From contig JAUHWL010000001.1 of assembly GCA_030424545.1 (NCBI GenBank), positions 1 through 64,000 on the forward strand: a stretch of DNA of 64,000 bases, in the 5' to 3' direction. Below, piece after piece: positions 26,173-34,648 of the stretch. A model generated the notes under the pieces. The model was not told where the DNA came from. It searched no databases and was given only the letters and a program-made list of their open reading frames with translations. Positions within the stretch are counted from its first letter, which is position 1. Every line of letters starts with the position of its first letter. Both the position numbers and the translations under genes were made by a program. Source of the stretch: Bacteroidia bacterium. GTDB lineage: Bacteria > Bacteroidota > Bacteroidia > Flavobacteriales > Schleiferiaceae.

Positions 26173-26243
26173 CACACCCCTAACCCCGCTCAAGAGGGGA
26201 AGGCACGCGCGTAATTCCCCTCCTCGGAGGGGCAGGGGTGGGT
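26173..26243. repeat. GC-rich intergenic repeat, copy A (complete palindromic pair)
   Basis: Two inverted half-units, one beginning ACACACCCCTAACCCC and the other ending GGGGCAGGGGTGGGT, flank a short middle containing GGCACGCGCG. Each half has its own CCCC/GGGG hairpin, so the whole element is a double-hairpin palindrome. It lies between cutC and the DUF559 gene and bounds the left side of the DUF559 cassette. Confidence 0.8.
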
Positions 26244-26272
26244 TTTTACACGTGAACTAAAACTTCATAATA

Positions 26273-26653
26273 ATGCAAGACAATCGCAGAAAAATCATTC
26301 CATACAACCCTCGGTTAAAAGAGTTTGCGAGACAGCTCAGAAATAATTTAACCAAGGGCGAGATTTATCTTTGGTTGCAGTTGAAAGGCAAACAAATGCG
26401 CGGCTATGATTTTCATCGGCAAAAGCCAATCGATGAATTCATAGTCGATTTTTTCTGTCATGAATTAATGTTAGCCATAGAAGTGGATGGATATTCGCAC
26501 ACAATTCCAGAAGTGATTGACAAGGATGAAATTAAGGATAGAAGACTGCGAGAATTAGGCGTTTTTGCTATGCATATTGATGATGTAGAAATCTTCGAAA
26601 ACCTACCAAATGTGCTTCTTCAAATTGAAAAATATATCGATGATTATGAATAG
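26273..26653 (+). CDS. DUF559 domain protein, Vsr-like PD-(D/E)xK endonuclease
   Basis: A 126-residue single-domain protein. It shows the DUF559 core: LTKGEIYLWLQLKGKQM, FHRQKPIDEFIVDFF and LMLAIEVDGYSH. The D of VDFF and the E-x-D of IEVDG fit the metal-binding residues of Vsr/PD-(D/E)xK nucleases, so it looks intact. Activity in this family is not well defined. It has GC-rich repeats on both sides and interrupts an otherwise functional operon for N-glycan enzymes, which looks like a later insertion. Confidence 0.9.
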   Translation: MQDNRRKIIPYNPRLKEFARQLRNNLTKGEIYLWLQLKGKQMRGYDFHRQKPIDEFIVDFFCHELMLAIEVDGYSHTIPEVIDKDEIKDRRLRELGVFAMHIDDVEIFENLPNVLLQIEKYIDDYE

Positions 26654-26667
26654 GGAAACAATTTGTA

Positions 26668-26750
26668 ACACACCTCTGGCCCTCAGCCTCAGGCGGAGGG
26701 GAAGGCAAGCGCAGTTTCTCCTCTTGAGAGGGGATAAAGGCGTGTGTTTT
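26668..26750. repeat. GC-rich intergenic repeat, copy B (complete palindromic pair)
   Basis: Left half ACACACCTCTGGCCCTC with its own hairpin, then a middle GGCAAGCGCAGTTTC, then a right half with arms CTCTTGAGAG ending AAAGGCGTGTGT. The outer ACACAC/GTGTGT ends are inverted. It ends 3 bp before the beta-mannosidase ATG at 26754 and bounds the right side of the DUF559 cassette. Confidence 0.8.
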
Positions 26751-26753
26751 AAG

Positions 26754-28730
26754 ATGCTATTTTTCTTTCTATCGTTGTCTCTTTCCGCCCAATCAACCTC
26801 CACCTCCATCTCCCAAAACTGGCAATTCCGCCAAATAGGCACAAAAACGTGGCATCCCGCCACCGTGCCCGGCACAGTGCACACAGATCTTTTTGCAAAC
26901 AACCTCATTGGCGACCCGTTTAAAGACAACAACGAAATTGCGCAGCAATGGATTGAAAACGTAAACTGGGAATACAAAACCCGTTTTGATGTCAGCGAAG
27001 AGCAATTTCCGTTTAAACACCACGAATTGTATTTTAAAGGATTAGACACCTATGCTGAGGTTTTTCTGAATGGCGAAAAAATCCTTTCGGCCAACAACAT
27101 GTTTCGCAGCTGGCGGGTAGACGTTTCTGAACTTTTAAAGGCCGAAGAAAACGAGCTGCACATCGTGTTTACATCGCCCATTTTAAAGAACGATTCTGTG
27201 GCTAAAAACTATGTAAAACTGCCGGGCGGCAGCGATACCACAGAATTTCCGGTGGCGCCTTTTACCCGCAAAGCCGCCTACCATTTTGGCTGGGATTTCG
27301 CCCCACGCTTCGTAACCAGCGGCATTTGGAAAGATGTGGTTTTAGAAAGTTGGGATGAAATTGTTTTGCGCGATGTGGTGCATTCTATGATTTCGATTAA
27401 CGATACCGAGGCGGTTGTTAAATCAACGCTAAACGTAGAATCTGCGGTTGATGCAAACCTCAATTTTCTCGTCAACGGGCAAGTGTTTCACCACACTTTT
27501 ACTTCAGGAAAGAACAATCCATCGGTTCATTTTAAAATTAAAAACCCAAAACGTTGGTGGCCCAATGGCAGTGGCGAGCAGCATTTATATACCATCGAAA
27601 CCAAGCTAATTGATCCCGGAACTTATGACAAATATTTTCAAACGGATGTTCAGAAAATAGGGCTGCGCACCATCGAGTTGATCAATGAACCCGACAGCAT
27701 TGGCACTTCGTTTTATTTTAAGGTAAACGGGAAACCGATCTTTATGAAAGGCGCCAATTATGTGCCGCAAGATGTTTTTCTGCCGCGTGTACAAGATTCT
27801 CAATACGTGCATTTGTTAACGTTGGCGCGCGATGCAGGAATGAATATGCTGCGCGTTTGGGGCGGTGGTGTGTACGAAAAAGATATTTTTTACAACCTCT
27901 GCGATGAATACGGCATTCTGGTTTGGCAAGATTTTATGTTCGCCAATACGATGTATCCTAGCGACTCCGCATTTCGAGAAAATGTAACTCTTGAAGCAGC
28001 TGAGCAAATTGCACGACTAAGAAAGCACCCGAGCCTAGCACTATACTGCGGCAACAACGAAATTGAAGTCGCTTGGAAAAACTGGGGTTGGCAAAAGCAA
28101 TACGGCTATTCAATTCAAGATTCTTCAAGGCTTTGGGAAAATTATCATGACCTTTTTAGTATAGAATTACGCGCCTTAGTCGCTGTTATAGACGGGTACA
28201 CAACATACGTATCCACCTCCCCGCAAAGCAATTGGGGCACGCCAAAAAACTTTAATCACGGCAGTATGCACTATTGGGGCGTTTGGCATGGCAATGACGA
28301 TTTTAATGGCTTTAACCAAAACGTGGGTCGTTTTATGGTAGAATGGGGTTTTCAGAGTTACCCAGATTATAATTTGCTAGCCAATTACATTTCGCCAAAC
28401 CAGCTTTCGCTAGATTCTGAAGTGATGCAAAACCGACAGAAAAGCTATGTGGGCAACGACAAGATTTCAGAGTTCCTGAGTCAGTACGCCTTGTATGGCG
28501 GAAGCGCTTCAAATCTATCATTCAAAGATTTCGTGTACAATTCGCAATGGGTGCAAGCGTTGGGTTACGAGCAGGCTCTAAAAGCGCATTTGGCCAAACA
28601 ACCGCATTGCATGGGCACGCTTTTATGGCAGCTCAACGACTGCTGGCCCGGCCCAAGTTGGAGCATCATCAATTACAATGGCCAGCCGAAAAAGGCGTAT
28701 GAAAAAGTGATGCGTTTATATAAACCGTAA
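26754..28730 (+). CDS. GH2 beta-mannosidase (short form lacking the C-terminal domains)
   Basis: The ATG at 26754 is preferred because it starts a clean signal peptide (MLFFFLSLSLSAQ) directly after repeat B; the longer open frame reads through the repeat. Features are VPGTVHTDLFAN, FRSWRVDVS and FGWDFAPRF, with acid/base E436 (CGNNEIEVAW) and nucleophile E530 (MVEWGFQSY). It hydrolyses the beta-mannose of the N-glycan core. The 658 residues end just after the catalytic barrel, about 150-190 short of typical family members, and the next gene starts 27 bp later, so the C-terminal beta-sandwich domains are absent. No frameshift was seen. Confidence 0.93.
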   Translation: MLFFFLSLSLSAQSTSTSISQNWQFRQIGTKTWHPATVPGTVHTDLFANNLIGDPFKDNNEIAQQWIENVNWEYKTRFDVSEEQFPFKHHELYFKGLDTYAEVFLNGEKILSANNMFRSWRVDVSELLKAEENELHIVFTSPILKNDSVAKNYVKLPGGSDTTEFPVAPFTRKAAYHFGWDFAPRFVTSGIWKDVVLESWDEIVLRDVVHSMISINDTEAVVKSTLNVESAVDANLNFLVNGQVFHHTFTSGKNNPSVHFKIKNPKRWWPNGSGEQHLYTIETKLIDPGTYDKYFQTDVQKIGLRTIELINEPDSIGTSFYFKVNGKPIFMKGANYVPQDVFLPRVQDSQYVHLLTLARDAGMNMLRVWGGGVYEKDIFYNLCDEYGILVWQDFMFANTMYPSDSAFRENVTLEAAEQIARLRKHPSLALYCGNNEIEVAWKNWGWQKQYGYSIQDSSRLWENYHDLFSIELRALVAVIDGYTTYVSTSPQSNWGTPKNFNHGSMHYWGVWHGNDDFNGFNQNVGRFMVEWGFQSYPDYNLLANYISPNQLSLDSEVMQNRQKSYVGNDKISEFLSQYALYGGSASNLSFKDFVYNSQWVQALGYEQALKAHLAKQPHCMGTLLWQLNDCWPGPSWSIINYNGQPKKAYEKVMRLYKP

Positions 28731-28757
28731 ATTGAAAACGATTAAAATTTTTGAATT

Positions 28758-29093
28758 ATGAAAAAATATATGGTATTGTATCACGCGCCAGCGGATGCTT
28801 TTGACGGCATGGCAGACATGACTGATGAACAAAAAATGGAGGGCATGAAACCTTGGATGGAATGGCAAGCCAAAGTGGGCGATGCTCTAATTGATTTTGG
28901 CTCGCCTTTAATGATGGGCCGCGCAATAGCGCCCGATGGCAGCCACGAGCCCAGCAAAAAAGAAGTCGCTGGGTATTCCATCATTCAAACTGGCAGCATA
29001 GACGAAGCTCAAGATTTGTTAAAAGACCATCCGCATTTAGCATGGACGGGTGGATGCAGAATTGAAGTGCACGAAATGGCACCGATGATGTAA
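28758..29093 (+). CDS. YCII-related domain protein
   Basis: A 111-residue cytosolic protein of the YciI/YCII type. It has YMVLYHAP at the start, LIDFGSPLMMGRA, GYSIIQTGSIDEAQDLLKDHPH and a C-terminal histidine and glutamate (IEVHEMAP). The fold is ferredoxin-like, and the family often binds small ligands. Function unknown. It follows the beta-mannosidase by 27 bp and is the last gene before a strong bidirectional terminator. Confidence 0.87.
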   Translation: MKKYMVLYHAPADAFDGMADMTDEQKMEGMKPWMEWQAKVGDALIDFGSPLMMGRAIAPDGSHEPSKKEVAGYSIIQTGSIDEAQDLLKDHPHLAWTGGCRIEVHEMAPMM

Positions 29094-29096
29094 AAT

Positions 29097-29129
29097 AAAA
29101 ATAGCCACGCTTTTTGCGTGGCTATTTTT
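29097..29129. terminator. Bidirectional intrinsic terminator
   Basis: A 14-bp perfect stem (left arm ending ATAGCCACGC, right arm beginning GCGTGGCTAT) with loop TTTTT, with A and T runs on both sides. It sits between the YCII gene and the convergent NYN gene whose stop is inside the right arm. Confidence 0.92.
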
Positions 29130-29856
29130 ATTTGTTTTTTACGCGAACATATATCAACTTTATCCGTGGGTTTGGGCCTTCGCGCTGTTCAATTTCTATT
29201 GACTTTATCGACTTAATTAATGGCGTTAATTTTTGAAAACCGTAATTCCGAGCGTCAAAATTGGGTTGTTTTTTAACAAGTAAACCGCCCACATCTCCAA
29301 GAAATGCCCAGCCATCATCATCAGCCACATCTTCTATAGTACTCGCTATAAAGCGAATGTCTTTGGCAGTGATTTTATCAAAATTGGCCTTTTGCGCGCT
29401 TTTTGCACCTGTTGGACTTTCTTCTTCTTTGTGTAGAATCTCGATGTAAATAAACTTATCGCAGGCAACGATAAATGGGTTTGGCGTTTTCTTTTCGCCA
29501 ATGCCGTACACTACTTTTCCGGCTTCGCGGAGGCGGGTGGCGAGTTTTGTGAAATCGCTATCGCTGCTTACCAAACAAAAGCCTTGCACTTTTTCGGAAT
29601 ACAAAATGTCCATGGCATCTATAATCATGGCCGAATCAGTGGCGTTTTTGCCTTGAGTATATGCATATTGCTGAATTGGCGTGATGGCATTTTCGAGCAA
29701 CACATTTTTCCATTTGCTGAGGCTGGGATTGGTCCAATCGCCATAAATACGCTTGATGGTGGGGTTGCCGTATTTGGCAATTTCTTCCATCATTTCTTTT
29801 ACGTAATTGGAGGGTATGTTGTCGCCATCAATCAGGACAGCTAAATTTGGATTCAT
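29128..29856 (-). CDS. NYN domain (PIN-like) ribonuclease with C-terminal OST-HTH/LOTUS domain
   Basis: A 242-residue protein. The N-terminal ~140 residues are a NYN/LabA-like PIN nuclease fold with acidic residues in LIDGDN (D10, D12), NATDSAMIIDAMD and VSSDSDFTKLA. Residues ~165-240 match an OST-HTH (LOTUS) domain (GWAFLGDVGGLL, FDARNYGFQKLTPLI). It could cleave or bind RNA; the target is unknown. It is convergent with the YCII gene. An AT-rich hairpin lies upstream, between it and the RND operon end. Confidence 0.9.
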   Translation of the reverse strand: MNPNLAVLIDGDNIPSNYVKEMMEEIAKYGNPTIKRIYGDWTNPSLSKWKNVLLENAITPIQQYAYTQGKNATDSAMIIDAMDILYSEKVQGFCLVSSDSDFTKLATRLREAGKVVYGIGEKKTPNPFIVACDKFIYIEILHKEEESPTGAKSAQKANFDKITAKDIRFIASTIEDVADDDGWAFLGDVGGLLVKKQPNFDARNYGFQKLTPLIKSIKSIEIEQREGPNPRIKLIYVRVKNK

Positions 29857-29890
29857 GTGTTTCTAATTTTTTTGAAAAGGTACTACAATA

Positions 29891-29932
29891 TTGCAAATAC
29901 CCTTTTTTACAGAGAAAAAAGAGTATTTGCAA
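29891..29932 (-). terminator. Strong AT-rich stem-loop between the RND operon and the NYN gene
   Basis: An 18-bp stem with one mismatch. The arms begin TTGCAAATAC and end GTATTTGCAA, with a 6-base loop ACAGAG. It follows the RND operon stop on the minus strand and could terminate it, but no T run follows on that strand. It may therefore act as a 3' stabiliser or structured leader for the NYN gene. Confidence 0.5.
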
Positions 29933-29945
29933 ATTCAATATACTT

Positions 29946-31382
29946 CTAGTTAGTCCAACCTCCGCCAAGAGCCTTGTACATATTTACAAATGCATTCATT
30001 TGGCGCTCTTTGGTTTCTATCAACTCAAATTTAGATTCTAGGGCATCGCGTTGCGTTAATAAAACCTCCATATAATCTGCTCTCGCAGAAGTAAAAAGGC
30101 CGTTTGCAATCTTCACCGCTTCATTTAATGCATCAACTTCTTGCAATTTAAGGTCGTAGCTTTTTTCTAAGTTACTCATCATATTTACCTGATTAAGCAC
30201 TTCAACATACGCGTTTAAAATCGTCTGTTCATAATTATAAACGGCCTGTAATTGACGAGCACTGGCGCTTAAATACCCAGCCTTAATGCCACTTCTATTA
30301 ATAAGTGGCGCGCTTAATTCTCCAACAATTGAATATAAAAGTGCCTCGGGCGTTTTTATAAAATAGGCAGGGTTAATGCCTTGCAAACCAACGCCTGCAG
30401 AAATACTTAACGATGGATAAAATTTAGCCTTGGCCACTTTTACATCTAGTTTTGCAGCGGCTAGTTCATATTCAGCTTCTTTAATATCTGGGCGGTTTTG
30501 CAATAGCTGAGCAGGCACACCGGCATACAATTGCTGCGGCACCAACTGAATAAACGCGTCTGAATTGCGCTCGATGTGTTGCGGATACCTTCCCAATAAA
30601 AAATTGATTCGGTTTTCTACTTCAACAATGTTTTGCTCTATGCTGAATTGTAAACCTTTGGTGTTCAAAACTTGCGCTTCGAATCTCCGAACGGCAAGCT
30701 CAGTAACACGAGCCGCTTCTTTTTGCTGCTTTACAATTTTTAGCGCGTTGCTCTGAATCTCAATATTCTTGCGAGTTATTGCCAATTCATTGTCTAAAGC
30801 CAAGAGCTCGTAGTATGAGTTAGCAATTTCAGAAACCAAATGTGTAATCATAAAATTCTTGCCTTCGATGCTTGACAAATATCTATTTACGGCAGATCGC
30901 TTTGCATTGTGCAGCTTGCCCCAAACGTCAATTTCCCATGTAGCATAGGCTCCAAGCTGGTAATCTTGCAAGGGTTCTGGGTTTTCTTCGCCCGGAATAA
31001 TCTCAATGTTCTTTTCGAGCGCGCCCTGCGGAGTATAACGCCCCGGCTTGTTTACGCCTGCAGCACCACCAATACCAACCGATGGTAAATACTCGCCTTT
31101 TTTAGCCCTTATTTCATTGCGCTGTATTTCAATTTCTTGAAGGGTGATGTTCAACTCTTGGTTGTGACTTAAAGCGGTATCAATCAATGCGTTTAAATAT
31201 GGGTCTTTAAAAAATTGGCGCCATTGAATTAATGCAGAATTGATCGTGTCTTTTGAATCAACAAAAGACTCCGGAACCGATTTATTGGCTTCTCGTGCAA
31301 CTTTTACTGTTGGAACGCAGGCTGTAAAAAAGACTGCAAAAATTGCTAAAACGAAGTATTTGCTACTATTTCTAATTTTCAT
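29946..31382 (-). CDS. RND efflux outer-membrane factor (TolC/OprM-like lipoprotein)
   Basis: A 478-residue lipoprotein with lipobox FFTAC. It has the OprM/NodT architecture: WRQFFKDPYLNALIDTAL at the start, long alpha-helical coiled segments containing AARVTELAVRRFEAQVLN, the repeated LLQNRPDIKEAEYELAAAKLDVKVAKAKFYPSL, and RADYMEVLLTQRDALESK near the end. It forms the outer-membrane channel of a tripartite pump. It is the last gene of the minus-strand operon after the RND permease, with a gap of 10 bp. Confidence 0.96.
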   Translation of the reverse strand: MKIRNSSKYFVLAIFAVFFTACVPTVKVAREANKSVPESFVDSKDTINSALIQWRQFFKDPYLNALIDTALSHNQELNITLQEIEIQRNEIRAKKGEYLPSVGIGGAAGVNKPGRYTPQGALEKNIEIIPGEENPEPLQDYQLGAYATWEIDVWGKLHNAKRSAVNRYLSSIEGKNFMITHLVSEIANSYYELLALDNELAITRKNIEIQSNALKIVKQQKEAARVTELAVRRFEAQVLNTKGLQFSIEQNIVEVENRINFLLGRYPQHIERNSDAFIQLVPQQLYAGVPAQLLQNRPDIKEAEYELAAAKLDVKVAKAKFYPSLSISAGVGLQGINPAYFIKTPEALLYSIVGELSAPLINRSGIKAGYLSASARQLQAVYNYEQTILNAYVEVLNQVNMMSNLEKSYDLKLQEVDALNEAVKIANGLFTSARADYMEVLLTQRDALESKFELIETKERQMNAFVNMYKALGGGWTN

Positions 31383-31392
31383 ATTGCCTCAG

Positions 31393-34300
31393 TTATTTGT
31401 CGGTTGGATCTTCATCAACTTCACTAAAATCTTTGTCGAAATGATCTTCTAAATCACTTTTCACCATGCTTACAAAACCTTCAGAAAGCGAGCCTTCTTC
31501 TTCGAACTTTATGAGCTTTTTACCATCGGCCAAAGAGCCAAAAATGTAGTAGAGGCCCGGCACAATAATTACCCCGAAAACGGTACCGAACAACATGCCG
31601 CCAAGTGCCGATGCACCAATAGTACGATTGCCAATAGCACCCGCACCATGCGCCATAATAAGCGGAATTAATCCGGCAATAAATGCAAACGATGTCATTA
31701 AAATTGGGCGGAAACGAACCTTTGCACCCTCTATGGCCGCATCTAAAATAGTCATGCCTTGCTGCCGTTTTTGCACGGCAAATTCTACAATTAACACCGC
31801 GTTTTTACCCAGCAAACCAACAAGCATAATTAGGCCGATTTGCGCGTAAATATCATTATCGAGCCCCATAATTTTGAGCAACATAAATGACCCGAAAACC
31901 CCAACCGGCAAAGAAAAAATAACCGACAGCGGTATGATGAAACTCTCGTACTGCGCGGCCAAAACGAAATACACAAAAATCAAGACAACAAGAAAAACAT
32001 ACAGCGATTCGTTGCCACGGTTCGATTCGTCATACGACAAACCCTCCCAAGCAATATCATACCCGTTTGGCAAGGTTTCTTTGGCCACTTCGTTGATGGC
32101 TTCTATGGCGTCTCCCGTTGTAAAACCTTTGGCCGGAAGTCCGCGAATTGCCGCAGAATTGTACATGTTAAAACGCGTAACTTCGTTGGGGCCTTGCGTT
32201 TTCTTTAAGGTCATAAATGATGAGTACGGTACCATTTTGCCATGATCGTTTTTAACGTACAGCTTTAAAACATCCGAAGGCAACCTTCTAAATTTTGGAT
32301 CTGATTGCACGTAAACTTTAAAGAATCGGCCAAATTTTATAAAGCCTTGCTCGTACGTGCTTCCAATTAAAATGTTTAGGTTTTCCATGGCTTTGCCAAT
32401 AGAAACGCCTTTTTGCATGGCCAAATCGTTGTTGATTTCTAACTCGTACTGCGGATAGTTGGCCGCAAAAAAGGTGAACAAACCTGTAAGCTCTGGTCGC
32501 TTAGCCAAATCATCTAAAAACTGTTTGTTTATTTTATCAAACTCTTGATAATTGGTTTGATTAGTTTGATCTAACAAACGCATAGAAAACCCACCCGATG
32601 AACCAAAACCCGGAATTGCTGGCGGCTCAAAAAACTCAACAATTGCCCCTAGGTTTCTAGATTTTGCCTCAAGCTCTTCCATAATTTCTTTTACAGTAAG
32701 TTCTCTTTCTGACCAAGGTTTTAGGTTGATTAAACACGTACCGGCATTAGATCCGCGGCCTTCGGTCATAATTTCGTATCCCGCCAAAGACGAAACAGAT
32801 TCTACTCCCTCTACCTCTTCACAAATTTTTTGCAAGGCCTGCGCAACTTTATTTGTACGCTCTAAGGTTGCACCGGGTGGCGTTTGTATAATGGCATAAA
32901 TGGTTCCTTGATCTTCGCTTGGAATAAAACCCGATGGCAAAATTTCGCTCTCGAAAACAATGCCTGCACCAAAGGCGAGCAAGATGAAAAACGTGAGCCA
33001 TCGTCTGCTTACAATGCGTTTCAATAAGGCAACATAACTTCCGGTAAGCTTATCAAACAATACATTAAACCCATCTAAAAACCGTGTTAACCAATTGCCT
33101 TTTTTGGCTTTGCCGTGATTGTTTTTTAGCAACATGGCGCACAAAACGGGCGTTAGCGTTAAGGCAATTATGGCCGAAATAACAATAGAACTTGCCATTG
33201 TTATGGAGAATTGGCGGTAAAACGTACCCACCGGACCCGACATAAACGAGATGGGTAAAAACACCGAAACCATAACCATGGTAATGGCAATGATGGCCCC
33301 GCTTATTTCGCCCATAACTTTTTTTACCGCTCTGTAGGGCGAAAGATGTTCTTCTTCCATTTTGGCATGCACTGCCTCTACCACTACAATAGCATCGTCT
33401 ACCACAATACCAATGGCCAACACAAGGGCAAATAAGGTTACTAGGTTGATGGAAAGCCCGAAAAACTGAATAACAAAAAAGGCCCCAATTAGCGAAACCG
33501 GTACGGCCAAGATGGGAATTAACGTTGAGCGCCAATCGCCTAAAAAAATGAATACAACAATGGCCACCAAAATAAAAGCATCTCTTAGGGTATGAATTAC
33601 TTGCTCTATAGAAGCATCTAAAAACTGCGATACATCGTAGCTGATTTTATAATCCATGCCCGGAGGAAATGACGCTTTCATAAGCTCTAACTTGTTTTTT
33701 ACCTCGGCAATTACATCGCTGGCATTGCTGCCATAATTCTGTTTTAAAACAATTGCTGCCGATGGATGCCCATCTAAATTTGAATAAATATCAAAAAACT
33801 CGCTGCCTAACTCGGCTTTGCCAATATCTTTTAGGTGGATGCTCTCTCCTTCTGAATTGGCTCTGATAATGATGTTTTCGTATTCTTCGGGTTTGTTAAA
33901 TCGGCCTTTGTAGGTTAAAACATACTCTAACGATTGTGCAGCAATACCCGAACTTTGGCCAATTCTACCGGGGCGGCCCACAATGCTTTGCTCGCCCAGC
34001 GCTTCCATCACCTCATCTATAGAAATATCGTACGCACGCATTCTATCTGGATTTAACCAAATGCGCATGGCATAGGTGCGGCTTCCTAAAATCTGAGATC
34101 GTGCAACGCCCTTTATACGGTTGATTTCGGGAATCATATTTACGTTGGCGTAGTTGTACAGAAACTTTTCGTCCATAGTTTCATCCTTGGCGTAAAGGTT
34201 TACATACATCAACATACTGGGTTGTATTGGGGTAATGATTACCCCTTCGCGCTGTACCAATTCTGGCAAAAGAGGCATCACTTGGTCTACCCTAGTTTTC

Positions 34301-34620
34301 ACCCGAATCACAGCTTGGTTGGGGTCGGTGCCGGGATCAAACACAATGTTGATGGTGGCCTCGCCAGCGCTTGTGGCATCGGTAGCCATGTAGCGCATGC
34401 CTTGCACTCCGTTAATAGAATTTTCTAGGGTGATTAGTGTAGATTTTACCAACACATCGGCACTAGAGCCCGGGTAGGCAATAAATATGCTAACGGTTGT
34501 GGGGGCAATTTGTGGGAATTGCGAAATTGGCAATTGCTTAATGGCCAACGTACCTACAAATACAATGATGATAGAAATCACGATTGCAAAAACAGGTCTG
34601 TGTATAAACTTGCTAAACAT
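31393..34620 (-). CDS. RND family multidrug efflux permease (HAE1, AcrB-like)
   Basis: A 1075-residue inner-membrane proton antiporter with twelve predicted membrane segments and two periplasmic porter loops. The proton-relay aspartates appear in LAIGIVVDDAIVVVEAVH and the essential lysine in VGLLGKNAVLIVEFAVQK. The N-terminal IHRPVFAIVISIIIVFVGTLA and IAPTTVSIFIAYPGSSADV are typical HAE1. It exports hydrophobic toxic compounds, but the substrate range is unknown. It sits 28 bp after the membrane-fusion gene and 10 bp before the outer-membrane factor gene. Confidence 0.98.
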   Translation of the reverse strand: MFSKFIHRPVFAIVISIIIVFVGTLAIKQLPISQFPQIAPTTVSIFIAYPGSSADVLVKSTLITLENSINGVQGMRYMATDATSAGEATINIVFDPGTDPNQAVIRVKTRVDQVMPLLPELVQREGVIITPIQPSMLMYVNLYAKDETMDEKFLYNYANVNMIPEINRIKGVARSQILGSRTYAMRIWLNPDRMRAYDISIDEVMEALGEQSIVGRPGRIGQSSGIAAQSLEYVLTYKGRFNKPEEYENIIIRANSEGESIHLKDIGKAELGSEFFDIYSNLDGHPSAAIVLKQNYGSNASDVIAEVKNKLELMKASFPPGMDYKISYDVSQFLDASIEQVIHTLRDAFILVAIVVFIFLGDWRSTLIPILAVPVSLIGAFFVIQFFGLSINLVTLFALVLAIGIVVDDAIVVVEAVHAKMEEEHLSPYRAVKKVMGEISGAIIAITMVMVSVFLPISFMSGPVGTFYRQFSITMASSIVISAIIALTLTPVLCAMLLKNNHGKAKKGNWLTRFLDGFNVLFDKLTGSYVALLKRIVSRRWLTFFILLAFGAGIVFESEILPSGFIPSEDQGTIYAIIQTPPGATLERTNKVAQALQKICEEVEGVESVSSLAGYEIMTEGRGSNAGTCLINLKPWSERELTVKEIMEELEAKSRNLGAIVEFFEPPAIPGFGSSGGFSMRLLDQTNQTNYQEFDKINKQFLDDLAKRPELTGLFTFFAANYPQYELEINNDLAMQKGVSIGKAMENLNILIGSTYEQGFIKFGRFFKVYVQSDPKFRRLPSDVLKLYVKNDHGKMVPYSSFMTLKKTQGPNEVTRFNMYNSAAIRGLPAKGFTTGDAIEAINEVAKETLPNGYDIAWEGLSYDESNRGNESLYVFLVVLIFVYFVLAAQYESFIIPLSVIFSLPVGVFGSFMLLKIMGLDNDIYAQIGLIMLVGLLGKNAVLIVEFAVQKRQQGMTILDAAIEGAKVRFRPILMTSFAFIAGLIPLIMAHGAGAIGNRTIGASALGGMLFGTVFGVIIVPGLYYIFGSLADGKKLIKFEEEGSLSEGFVSMVKSDLEDHFDKDFSEVDEDPTDK

Positions 34621-34648
34621 TTTTATAATTTTTTAGAATGATTGATGC

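Larger units (their letters stand above)
26173..26750 (+). mobile_element. Candidate repeat-bounded cassette carrying a DUF559 endonuclease gene
   Basis: Complete GC-rich palindromic repeats at 26173-26243 and 26668-26750 bracket a 381-bp DUF559 gene at 26273-26653. The cassette lies between cutC and the beta-mannosidase gene, on the same strand, and its right edge stops 3 bp before the GH2 start at 26754. There is no transposase. The pattern suggests a small repeat-associated unit, but mobility is an inference. Confidence 0.5.

Noticed and set aside
26610-26753. The longer N-terminus of the beta-mannosidase open frame
   Set aside because: It begins inside the DUF559 gene and reads through the palindromic repeat; a clean signal peptide starts at the ATG at 26754.
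22139-28730. A canonical polysaccharide utilisation locus
   Set aside because: No SusC/SusD pair, sensor or sigma/anti-sigma pair is linked to these enzymes.
28700-28760. Frameshift at the end of the beta-mannosidase
   Set aside because: Only 27 bp separate it from the next gene, so there is no room for the missing domains; the short form is probably real.
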